The notes under the pieces: generated by a model | What the model saw: the letters and a program-made list of their open reading frames with translations, nothing else | The model's database searches: none | What the model was told of the DNA's origin: nothing | From: SLJK01 sp964567295 | GTDB taxonomy: Bacteria > Bacillota > Dethiobacteria > DTU022 > UBA8154 | DNA length: 56,432 nt | Assembly: GCA_964567295.1 (NCBI GenBank) | Contig: CAZMLU010000007.1 | Location: forward strand, 1-56,432 | Direction of reading: 5' to 3' | Part shown: one piece after another, positions 45,016-52,761 of the stretch | How the letters are laid out: each line of letters opens with the position of its first letter | Numbering within the stretch: position 1 is the stretch's first letter | Made by a program: the position numbers and the translations under genes

Positions 45016-45447
45016 TTACCAGTTTATCTTGTTTCTACGGAACTGGTCAAAGGGTCCGACTTTCCTTGCTTTTTCGACCACTTCCTCTACCACGTCTTTC
45101 CATTTGGCACCTTCAGAAGCAGAAACCCAACTCATATTAAAACGCTCGGGCTCTACCCCTACGTATTCCAACAATTCCCGCATGAGGGCGAACCTACGAC
45201 GGGCATAATAGTTTCCTTCCATGTAATGGCAGTCCCCGGGGTGACATCCAGACACCAGAACACCGTCAGCCCCCTGTTGCAACGCATTTACAGCAAAGAG
45301 TGGGTTTACACGACCAGAACACATGACCCTGATCACGTTTAGGTTTGCAGTATAATGCATTCTGCTAGTACCCGCCAGGTCTGCACCTGCATAAGAGCAC
45401 CAGTTACACAAAAAAGCTACAATGTTGGGTTCATATTGTTCGCTCAT
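45016..45447 (-). CDS. mvhD: MvhD/FlxD-type hydrogenase iron-sulfur subunit
   Basis: This 143-residue protein carries a [2Fe-2S] cluster that bridges HdrA to its electron donor. Conserved cysteines are visible in FLCNWCSYAGADLAG (14 and 17), VMCSGRV (43) and VSGCHPGDCHY (68 and 73), followed by the GNYYARRRF basic segment. All match the family, and the length is normal. The ATG overlaps the hdrA stop (ATGA), so the two are coupled. No hydrogenase (MvhA/G) is nearby; the donor here is more likely the Flx-like module. Confidence 0.92.
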   Translation of the reverse strand: MSEQYEPNIVAFLCNWCSYAGADLAGTSRMHYTANLNVIRVMCSGRVNPLFAVNALQQGADGVLVSGCHPGDCHYMEGNYYARRRFALMRELLEYVGVEPERFNMSWVSASEGAKWKDVVEEVVEKARKVGPFDQFRRNKINW

Positions 45448-47447
45448 TTTACAACCCCCAGTACAGCAATTTGCGGTAATATCTGTTTGTCTTTGAAAGA
45501 CTTTTGCTGAATCGAACCTGAGAAACAACCAGCTACACAAGCGCCACAACCCTTGCAAAGTGCCTCATTAACTTTGGCCACAGATAGGATATGTCCGAAA
45601 CGATTAACTTCACCCATTTCAATAGCACCGTAGGGACATATCTCAACACAATAACCACATCCGCGGCAAGTGGCTTCATTCACCACAGAAATCTGTGCCT
45701 GTATATTCACTTTTCCGCTGGCAAGAAGTATCAAAGCTGATGAAGCAGCTCCCTTGGCCTGGGCTACAGTATCCGGAATATCCTTGGGTCCTTGGGCACA
45801 ACCCGCCAGGTAAACTCCATCAGTGGCAGTATCTACAGGAGCCAATTTGGGGTGGGCTTCCAGGTAAAAACGATCAGCAGATTGGGAAAGTCGAAGCAGA
45901 TCGATAATTTCCCTGGTATCCTTGCGGGGCTCCAATCCCACCGAAAGAACCACTAGATCCGCTTCGTCCTCCAAGGGAGTAGCGGTCAAGGTATCTTCCG
46001 CCTTTACTACCAGCTTATCGCCTCGCTTAAATACCTCGGAGGGGTTGCCCCTAATATAACGCACCCCTTCACGGCGAACACGGTCATAAAACTCTTCAAA
46101 ACCTTTTCCGAACGCCCTAACATCCATGTAGTAGATTCTGACGTTGGAATCAGGCACTTTTTCTTTTATAAGGTGGGCCAGTTTGGCCGTATACATGCAG
46201 CAGACCCGAGAACAGTACTCGTTTCCACAGCTTTCATCCCTTGAACCGACGCACTGGATAAAAGCAACTTCCTTGGGAACGAATGCATCTTCTCCTTTTC
46301 CCAGTTGGATCTCTCCACCGGTAGGACCGGAAGCAGATACAAGTCTTTCCAGTTCCAACGATGTAAGAACGTTATCATAATCCTGGTAACCGTACTCCGG
46401 CTTACGGGACGCATCAAAAACATCGTAGCCAGTAGCTACAATTACAGCTCCTACTTTGAATTCAACAATTTCATCTTGTTGCTCAAAATCAATGGCTCCG
46501 ACTGAACAGTGCTCTATGCACTTAGGCTCTTTTCCACATTTGCCTCTGGTGAGATAAAGACAATGCTCTGGATCAATGGTAAATTTGGCAGGAACAGCCT
46601 GGGGAAAGGGAAGATAAATAGCGCTTCTTTTGCCCATACCCGCTTCGTACTCGCTGGAGATCCTGCCTGCAAGGCGACATTCCTCGGCACAAATACCACA
46701 TCCTGTACATTTATCAATATCGACGTAACGAGCCTTTTTGCGCACTTTGACTTCGAAATTCCCAACAAATCCCTGTATTTCCTCCACCTGGGAATAGGTT
46801 AAAAGTTCAATATTGGGATGACTTCCCACGTCCACCATCTTGGGCGTCAGGATGCAAGCAGAACAATCCAGGGTGGGAAATGTTTTATCAAGTTGAGACA
46901 TTTTACCGCCTACGGCGGGGGTTTTTTCCACCAGGTAGACTTTAAAACCTGCCTGGGCAATATCTAATGCAGCCTGTATTCCGGCAATCCCTCCACCGAT
47001 TACAAGGGTCGCGGGCTCCACTTCAACCTCTTTTTCTTCAAGGGGTTCCAACAACTTGGCTTTAGCCACCGCCGCTGCAACCAATTTTTTGGCCTTTGTG
47101 GTAGCCTCTTCCGCATCTTCATGAACCCAGGAACACTGCTCTCTAATATTAGCCATCTCCAAATAATAAGGGTTCAGGCCCCCTTCTGCCAGTGTCTTAC
47201 GAAAAGTAAGTTCGTGCATGCGGGGGGAGCAAGAAGCAACTACAATACGGTTCAACCCTTCCTCGGCAATATCTTCTTTTATTAGAAGCTGCCCAGGGTC
47301 TGAACACATATAGGAATAGTTACGAGCTACCTTAACGTAAGGCAAGCTTTCAGCGTAACTTCGCACAACATCAATATCAACTGTCTTGGCAATATTGACG
47401 CCGCAGTGACATACATACACGCCAATCTTAGGTTTATTGTTGTTCAT
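45444..47447 (-). CDS. hdrA: Heterodisulfide reductase subunit A-like flavoprotein (HdrA)
   Basis: HdrA is the flavin-based electron-bifurcating hub of Hdr complexes. The 667-residue protein has the N-terminal GVYVCHCGVNIAKTVD and VASCSPRMHELTFR, the FAD loop VIGGGIAGIQAALD (151-156 core), the HdrA-specific cysteines LDCSACILTPKM, an inserted cluster CTGCGICAEEC (247-257), and two C-terminal ferredoxin motifs CRGCGYCVEICPYG and CKGCGACVAGC. No internal UGA is needed, so it is not a selenoprotein. GGAGG is 13 nt from the chosen ATG and better placed for an out-of-frame ATG, a small oddity. EtfA is about 100 nt upstream. Confidence 0.93.
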   Translation of the reverse strand: MNNNKPKIGVYVCHCGVNIAKTVDIDVVRSYAESLPYVKVARNYSYMCSDPGQLLIKEDIAEEGLNRIVVASCSPRMHELTFRKTLAEGGLNPYYLEMANIREQCSWVHEDAEEATTKAKKLVAAAVAKAKLLEPLEEKEVEVEPATLVIGGGIAGIQAALDIAQAGFKVYLVEKTPAVGGKMSQLDKTFPTLDCSACILTPKMVDVGSHPNIELLTYSQVEEIQGFVGNFEVKVRKKARYVDIDKCTGCGICAEECRLAGRISSEYEAGMGKRSAIYLPFPQAVPAKFTIDPEHCLYLTRGKCGKEPKCIEHCSVGAIDFEQQDEIVEFKVGAVIVATGYDVFDASRKPEYGYQDYDNVLTSLELERLVSASGPTGGEIQLGKGEDAFVPKEVAFIQCVGSRDESCGNEYCSRVCCMYTAKLAHLIKEKVPDSNVRIYYMDVRAFGKGFEEFYDRVRREGVRYIRGNPSEVFKRGDKLVVKAEDTLTATPLEDEADLVVLSVGLEPRKDTREIIDLLRLSQSADRFYLEAHPKLAPVDTATDGVYLAGCAQGPKDIPDTVAQAKGAASSALILLASGKVNIQAQISVVNEATCRGCGYCVEICPYGAIEMGEVNRFGHILSVAKVNEALCKGCGACVAGCFSGSIQQKSFKDKQILPQIAVLGVVK

Positions 47448-47551
47448 AGGCTTCTTTCATCCTCCAACACAGTATAACTGCAAAAACATATCCAGTTTCT
47501 ACCGGCAGTTCTATCATTTCAAAATTAATAAAACAAACCGGCCGCTATTAA

Positions 47552-48526
47552 TTATCCGCGTAATTCTTGCAGTTTCTCCGTCAATTTGGGAACCACTTTA
47601 AACAAATCGTCAATAATTGCGTAATCAGCTTCGGCAAAAATGGGGGCCTCAGGGTCCTTGTTAATAGCTATAATGGTCTTGGCTCCCTTCATACCCGCAA
47701 GGTGCTGGAAAGCACCTGAGATGCCGATGGCAATATATAACTTGGGCTTTACTGTTTTACCGGAAGTGCCCACCTGCCGGTCATGGGGAAGCCATCCCCC
47801 GTCAGTGGCAGCACGAGAAGCACAGATATCAGCTTTAATTGCACTGGCCAACTCTTCAATCATGGGCATGTTTTTTTCTTCCTTAATACCGCGCCCTACG
47901 GCCACCAGAATTTCCGACTGGGTTATATCAACGTCACCCACTTCAGCCTCAATGTATTCCAGGAATTTGCGGTAGTCAATATCCTCTTTCAGAGGTGAAT
48001 CAATTTTTTCCACCTTTCCCGACTTAAAAGGTTCAGGAACCTCCAAAGTAGCTTCTCGGAAAGTAACCAGGTACGGTGGCTCACCTTTCAAGTTAAACTC
48101 AGCATTTACCTTGCCCCCGTAGTATTGGCGCAAAGGCTGCAGTTTACCGTCAACATATTCGAAATCAATAACATCAGTTACAAAGGGCACCTTCATCTCC
48201 ACCGCCATAGCAGGAGCCAGGTCAACACCCTGAGCTGAATGGGCTATCATAACCAGGTAAGGTTTTTGTTCTTTGAAAAACTCCACCAGTGCTTTCTGGT
48301 ATTTTTCGGAGTTATAATCAGCAAAAAGAGAATCTTCCATATAAAAAACCTTATCGCTATATCCTTTTAGTTTTTCTGCAAAATCGTCCACACCACTGCC
48401 TAGTAAAATCGCTACAGTTTCCCCGCCTGTCTTTTCTGCAAGCTGGGAAGCCTTGGTGAGCATTTCCAGGGTTATATCCCTTAATTCTCCCTGACGATGT
48501 TCAACCAATACAAAGATATCACTCAT
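47552..48526 (-). CDS. etfA: Electron transfer flavoprotein alpha subunit
   Basis: EtfA holds the FAD that takes electrons from acyl-CoA dehydrogenases. The 324-residue protein has the C-terminal FAD-binding signature in good order: ASRAATDGGWLPHDRQVG, YIAIGISGAFQHLAGMKGAKTIIAIN and DPEAPIFAEADYAI. The N-terminal alpha/beta domain is present. The ATG shares a base with the etfB stop. Confidence 0.95.
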   Translation of the reverse strand: MSDIFVLVEHRQGELRDITLEMLTKASQLAEKTGGETVAILLGSGVDDFAEKLKGYSDKVFYMEDSLFADYNSEKYQKALVEFFKEQKPYLVMIAHSAQGVDLAPAMAVEMKVPFVTDVIDFEYVDGKLQPLRQYYGGKVNAEFNLKGEPPYLVTFREATLEVPEPFKSGKVEKIDSPLKEDIDYRKFLEYIEAEVGDVDITQSEILVAVGRGIKEEKNMPMIEELASAIKADICASRAATDGGWLPHDRQVGTSGKTVKPKLYIAIGISGAFQHLAGMKGAKTIIAINKDPEAPIFAEADYAIIDDLFKVVPKLTEKLQELRG

Positions 48527-49317
48527 TAGATGAGGCCCCCTTTCACCATCTTCTCAGCCAATTTCTCAGCTTTCTCTTCAGGTTCTTCTCCTTCAATAAT
48601 TTCCGCCTTAGACTCTATCTCGGGAATGTAAAATCTTTTCAATTCTATCATAGAATTAGCTTCATTTACTTCTTCTTCTGAAATCCCCAAATCATCTAGC
48701 TTTAAGACCTTGAGTTCTTTCTTTTGGGCCTGCCTGATCCCCCTAATTGGTGCGTAGCGAGGCTCATTGATGCCAGTCTGAATAGTGATGACAGCCGGAA
48801 GTGTAACCTCCACCACCTCGGAAATGCCACCCTCAAGCTCACGGTAAGCCTTTACCTTACCTTCTTCTACCTCGACCTTCTTTACCATGGCAGCATGCGG
48901 TATTCCCAACTCCTCGGCCAGTGCCACACCGACAGCCATAAAACTGTCATCATCAGCCCAACAGCCGGTCAGCACCAGGTCAAACTCTTGTTCTTTAATA
49001 GCAGTAGCTAAAACCTTCGCTACTTGCAGGGGATCATTAAAATTGATCCTGGGATCATCCACCCGCATAGCGCTATCGCCACCCTTGGCCAGGGCCATAC
49101 GGATCATCATATCAGCATCCTGAGGACCACAGCAGAGCACCTGTACAGTCCCCCCATGGGCTTCTTTAATCTGTACTGCCTCTTCCACAGCATAGTTATC
49201 GGCATCATTAATATCAAACGAAAACTTGCTGCTGTCAACATCTTTCTCTGTGGCATCGACCTTTACCTCTGCCTCAGAGGTATCAGGGACTCTTTTAACA
49301 CATACAAAAGTATTCAT
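48526..49317 (-). CDS. etfB: Electron transfer flavoprotein beta subunit
   Basis: EtfB pairs with EtfA. The 263-residue protein starts with the family motif VCVKRVPDTSEAEV and carries the nucleotide-binding region (VLTGCWADDDSFMAVGVALAEELGI) and the signature TLPAVITIQTGINEPRYAPI before a C-terminal arm. Whether it binds AMP (simple Etf) or a second FAD (bifurcating Etf) cannot be decided by eye; the GCWADDDS stretch differs from the common forms. The ribosome site AGGAGGTGG is strong. HdrD-like and EtfA genes flank it. Confidence 0.94.
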   Translation of the reverse strand: MNTFVCVKRVPDTSEAEVKVDATEKDVDSSKFSFDINDADNYAVEEAVQIKEAHGGTVQVLCCGPQDADMMIRMALAKGGDSAMRVDDPRINFNDPLQVAKVLATAIKEQEFDLVLTGCWADDDSFMAVGVALAEELGIPHAAMVKKVEVEEGKVKAYRELEGGISEVVEVTLPAVITIQTGINEPRYAPIRGIRQAQKKELKVLKLDDLGISEEEVNEANSMIELKRFYIPEIESKAEIIEGEEPEEKAEKLAEKMVKGGLI

Positions 49318-49406
49318 AAACCTTCCACCTCCTACAACAATTTAGCTTTGCTTTTTTTATAAACGAAACCTCATCTATCGTCTCCAGTAAAACACGATAG
49401 ACCCTG

Positions 49407-50543
49407 TTAATCCTCAAGCAAATCACCGATTATTTCCAGTATTTCTGACACTTTCATCTCTTCCTCAAACCCTTTAGCCTTTAAAGCATCATCAAGAGTG
49501 AGCACACAAAAGGGGCAAGCTGCAGCAAGAATGTTAGCACCTAATGCATGGGCATCTTTGACCCGGGTTTCTGCCAGGCGTTCCAGTTTTGAGTCCGATT
49601 CTACCCACATTTTTCCTCCTCCGCCTTCACAGCAGAGGCTTCGCTCCTTGCTACGCTCAAACTCTACCAACTCCGCACCAGGAATCTGGCTCAAAACAAA
49701 ACGCGGCTCGTCATAAACATCATTTTGTTTACCCAGGAAGCAGGGATCGTGATAAACAATCTTCTCTGGGAGTTCCTTGGTAAATTCCAGTTTTTTATCC
49801 TCCAGCAGTTCACCTATCAGCTGAGAATAATGGATAACATCTGCTTTAAGATCAGGGTACTGTTTCTTAAATGCAGAAAAACAATGAGGAGAAATAGTAA
49901 CAATCCTTTTAGCTTTGAAGCTGTTCAAAAGCTCCGTGTTATCCTCTACCATCATTTCGAAAAGTTCTTCTTCGCCAAGATTGAAGGCCTCACTAGAGCA
50001 GCAGGATTCATCATCCCCTACAAAGGCATAATCAACGCCTGCCTTGTTCAATATCTTAACAAGATTCTTCGCTGTAACCTGTACCCTGGGATCATAAACT
50101 ATAGTACAGCAAACAAAAATGAGATTCTCCACCTCTGTCTCTGTGTCGGCTACTTTTACATCAAGCCCTTCCATCCAGTCGGAACGCGTGGCCCTGGCTT
50201 TGCTCCAAGGGTTGCCCTCACGGAAGATACTTTCCAGTGCATCCCTTGCTGTGGGTTCAATCCGGCCTTCTAAGACCATAACCCCCCGCAAGCCAATAAG
50301 TACTTCCACAGGTTTTAAACCTTTAGGGCACCTAACGGCACAAGTATTACAGGCAGTGCAATCCCATATTTCCGGTAGTCTTGCAAGCTCTTCCAAGGCA
50401 TCCTCATCAATAGAATCATAGACAAACCGCCGCACATTCAAATTTGTGCGAACTGTTACGGGACAGCCCCCGGTACATCTTCCGCATTGAATGCATCCGT
50501 ACAAATCATACTTTTCAATAAAGCTCTGTAGTTCTTCGCTCAT
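49407..50543 (-). CDS. HdrD-like iron-sulfur oxidoreductase (fused HdrC-HdrB type)
   Basis: This 378-residue soluble protein joins an HdrC-like part, with two 4Fe-4S motifs (CIQCGRCTGGCP and CTACNTCAVRCPKG), to an HdrB-like part with two CCG domains. The first CCG has CC pairs in FVCCTIVYDP and DESCCSSEAF with SPHC; the second has YHDPCFLGK, LCCEGGGG and AACPFC. CCG domains hold the non-cubane clusters that act on disulfides. No membrane helix is seen, unlike the DUF224 proteins linked to syntrophic Etf. ATG at 50543 lies 6 nt after GAGGT. The position ahead of etfBA suggests it is the Etf electron partner. Confidence 0.88.
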   Translation of the reverse strand: MSEELQSFIEKYDLYGCIQCGRCTGGCPVTVRTNLNVRRFVYDSIDEDALEELARLPEIWDCTACNTCAVRCPKGLKPVEVLIGLRGVMVLEGRIEPTARDALESIFREGNPWSKARATRSDWMEGLDVKVADTETEVENLIFVCCTIVYDPRVQVTAKNLVKILNKAGVDYAFVGDDESCCSSEAFNLGEEELFEMMVEDNTELLNSFKAKRIVTISPHCFSAFKKQYPDLKADVIHYSQLIGELLEDKKLEFTKELPEKIVYHDPCFLGKQNDVYDEPRFVLSQIPGAELVEFERSKERSLCCEGGGGKMWVESDSKLERLAETRVKDAHALGANILAAACPFCVLTLDDALKAKGFEEEMKVSEILEIIGDLLED

Positions 50544-50549
50544 CTTCAT

Positions 50550-50865
50550 ACCTCACTTCAGGAATTGGCATCATCCCGGGATTAAAAATATCCTGTCGTA
50601 CTACAAAAGCCCGAGGTTTCTCTCTACCCCGCACCTACCAAACAAGCGGTTATCCTGGGCTATACACCCCCTTCGTACCTGGTAATATATATCCTTTACA
50701 TCCCATAAAATAACACAGTGTCAAAACACTGCAAACGCCAGAAAAAGAATGGCGAAAAGAACAAATGAGGCGATAAACCGACATCCTTTGTCTTCGACAC
50801 TTCTAAAAAAAAATCCTTCTTTAGTAGCTATAAAAATTAATGAAAACTATATTCAATAACAAACT
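50550..50865 (-). other. selB-hdrD intergenic region
   Basis: The 316 nt contain no convincing gene. On the minus strand CAGTGT (50726-50731) pairs with ACACTG (50716-50721) and is followed by a T-rich stretch, a possible weak terminator for selB. The same palindrome contains a perfect -35 box. A 41-codon frame ending at 50721 encodes a basic-then-hydrophobic peptide (RSVEDKGCRF then a Leu/Phe/Ala helix) but has no ATG, GTG or TTG start. Confidence 0.5.
50695..50724 (-). promoter_or_regulatory. Candidate promoter of the hdrD-etfBA-hdrA-flx genes
   Basis: TTGACA (50719-50724), an 18-nt spacer and TGTAAA (50695-50700) on the minus strand. The -35 is perfect and the -10 matches 4 of 6. The leader to hdrD would be about 145 nt. 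Confidence 0.42.
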
Positions 50866-52761
50866 CTAGTCCAGATCGGGAAGTTTCAAAGCAACCCTCT
50901 CATCGCCTTGTCGCCGGGTATATTTACAGCCATCAAAATATTCCAGGAGGGCCTGGGCACGTCTACGAGAAGTATGCAGAAGATCCCGGTATTGGCCCAA
51001 AGTTATACTCTCGCTGTTTTGAAAATATTCTTGTAATACCTGCAGGCACCTCTTGTAAGTGTCTTTGTGAAGATAGAAATCTTCCAAAACTTTCACCAGC
51101 CGACCTTCCTTTACCAAATAATCTATCAGGCTTTCGCCTTCTTCTTTTTTCAAGCCAGTTTTTTCCCATAGTTCTTTCAAAGACGGGGCATTCAGGTCTG
51201 CCTCTGCAAAAATCTTCATAATGTCTGCCATCTTTTTTTCCTGTGCCTCTGAAGGGCGCGGTTTGAAGTCGCTCTTAAAGATAAGTTCTCCCTTAAAAAG
51301 TACGAGCCCCTTCTGTTCCATATGCCTTAATAGTTCATCGTAAGCCTTTCCAGTCAATTTGTAAGGAAGCGCTGCCGCTATTCTTGCTTTTTGCAAGCCG
51401 GGTTGTAAAGGTTTTTCTCTGTGAAAACGCTCCAACTCTTCCATGACTGCAGATTCCCATTCCCGGATGATTTCAGGGGTGCTAAAATAGTTGCCTATTA
51501 AAACAACTTTTCCATTTTGAATAGCTTCATTTAATATTTTCTGTAACTGTCCTTGCCCAATTTTTGTTCTTTGGGAGAGAGCTTCCAGAGTTGAAACGCC
51601 GGTTTCCTGCAATCTCTGCAACACGAAGGAAAGATCCTCTTTTTCTAACTGCTCCAACCTTGTCAGCACATCACCCCGAAACCTCTTGTGGCGACGGGGG
51701 TTTTCATCAAGAATTATCCCTCCACCGATTGTAATCATGGGAGAATAGGAACGTATAATAAAGCGATCTCCCCTGTGGGCCACCATCGGCTTATCAAGGC
51801 GACACTGAACAAAGCCCTCTTGCCCGGGCTTTATCGCTTCGCTGCCCAGCAGAAGCATTCTGGCTACAACCCTTGCAGTGCCGAGGTAAAAGTGCACCGG
51901 CGCCATGTTAGATAGTGGCCTGGTAGCAGTAGAAAGTATTTTAAGTTTAGTATCGCAAAAACGAGTCAAATGGAAAAAACCCGGATCAGCCACTATGCTG
52001 CCCCTTATAACTTCTCCCTTCTCCAAACCGGACAGGTTCAACGCGACTCTTTGTCCAGCCTCTGCCGTCTCCACCATTTTGCCATGCACCTGTACCCCAC
52101 GGACCCTGAACTCCTTTCTAGGTGGAAGCAGCTCCACTACCTGGCCACTGTCAACTTTTCCGCTCAATAATGTTCCAGTAAGAACAGTGCCAAAACCGGC
52201 CACTGTAAAAACCCGGTCTATAGGGATACGCAAGGGTGCTTCGCTATCTTTTCCAGGCACCATGCTGGCAATCGCCTCGATAGCTTGCCTAAGCTCTTCA
52301 ACGCCCTGCTTTGTCAAAGAGGAGACGAAATGGATCGGCGCATCGGCCAAGAAACTACCTTCCACAATTTCCCGCACCTCTTCTTCTACCATCTCTAACC
52401 ATTCTTCTTCCACCAAATCGATTTTGGTGATAACCACCAAGCCTCTCTTCACCTGTAGCAATTCCAAGATATCCAGATGTTCCCTAGTCTGGGGCATAAC
52501 CCCTTCCGTAGCGTCTATAACCATGAGTGCAAGGTCCAAGCCACCTACACCTGCTAGCATATTATGGATAAATTTTTCATGACCAGGAACATCTACTACT
52601 CCGGCCATACGCCCATCTGCTAAGCTGAAAGGAGCAAAACCCAGATCTATAGAAATACCCCTTTCTTTCTCTTCACGAAGGCGGTCTGTATCTATCCCCG
52701 TCAAAGCTCTTATCAGCTCTGTCTTGCCATGATCAACATGTCCTGCAGTACCGATAATCAT
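50866..52761 (-). CDS. selB: Selenocysteine-specific elongation factor SelB
   Basis: SelB delivers Sec-tRNA-Sec to UGA codons next to a SECIS hairpin. The 631-residue protein has the GTPase motifs GHVDHGKT (7-14), DVPGHEKFIHNML and ITKIDLV, two EF-Tu-like beta barrels (PIDRVFTVAGFGTVLTGTLL onward), and a C-terminal half of winged helices that bind SECIS RNA (KLTGKAYDELLRHM, LLHTSRRRAQALLEYFD). The ATG shares a base with the selA stop, so the pair is coupled. No selenoprotein gene is seen in the window. Confidence 0.96.
   Translation of the reverse strand: MIIGTAGHVDHGKTELIRALTGIDTDRLREEKERGISIDLGFAPFSLADGRMAGVVDVPGHEKFIHNMLAGVGGLDLALMVIDATEGVMPQTREHLDILELLQVKRGLVVITKIDLVEEEWLEMVEEEVREIVEGSFLADAPIHFVSSLTKQGVEELRQAIEAIASMVPGKDSEAPLRIPIDRVFTVAGFGTVLTGTLLSGKVDSGQVVELLPPRKEFRVRGVQVHGKMVETAEAGQRVALNLSGLEKGEVIRGSIVADPGFFHLTRFCDTKLKILSTATRPLSNMAPVHFYLGTARVVARMLLLGSEAIKPGQEGFVQCRLDKPMVAHRGDRFIIRSYSPMITIGGGIILDENPRRHKRFRGDVLTRLEQLEKEDLSFVLQRLQETGVSTLEALSQRTKIGQGQLQKILNEAIQNGKVVLIGNYFSTPEIIREWESAVMEELERFHREKPLQPGLQKARIAAALPYKLTGKAYDELLRHMEQKGLVLFKGELIFKSDFKPRPSEAQEKKMADIMKIFAEADLNAPSLKELWEKTGLKKEEGESLIDYLVKEGRLVKVLEDFYLHKDTYKRCLQVLQEYFQNSESITLGQYRDLLHTSRRRAQALLEYFDGCKYTRRQGDERVALKLPDLD

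Noticed and set aside
45448..45558. N-terminal extension of the MvhD-like protein
   Set aside because: The extension overlaps hdrA coding sequence in another frame; the start at 45447 has the normal family N-terminus and an ATGA overlap.
45444..47447. HdrA as a selenoprotein
   Set aside because: The gene is full length, with cysteines at the expected sites and no in-frame UGA.
51905..52582. Long plus-strand open frame (225 codons) opposite selB
   Set aside because: It is antisense to well-conserved SelB sequence, has no family motif and no ribosome site. The same holds for the other plus-strand frames opposite minus-strand genes.
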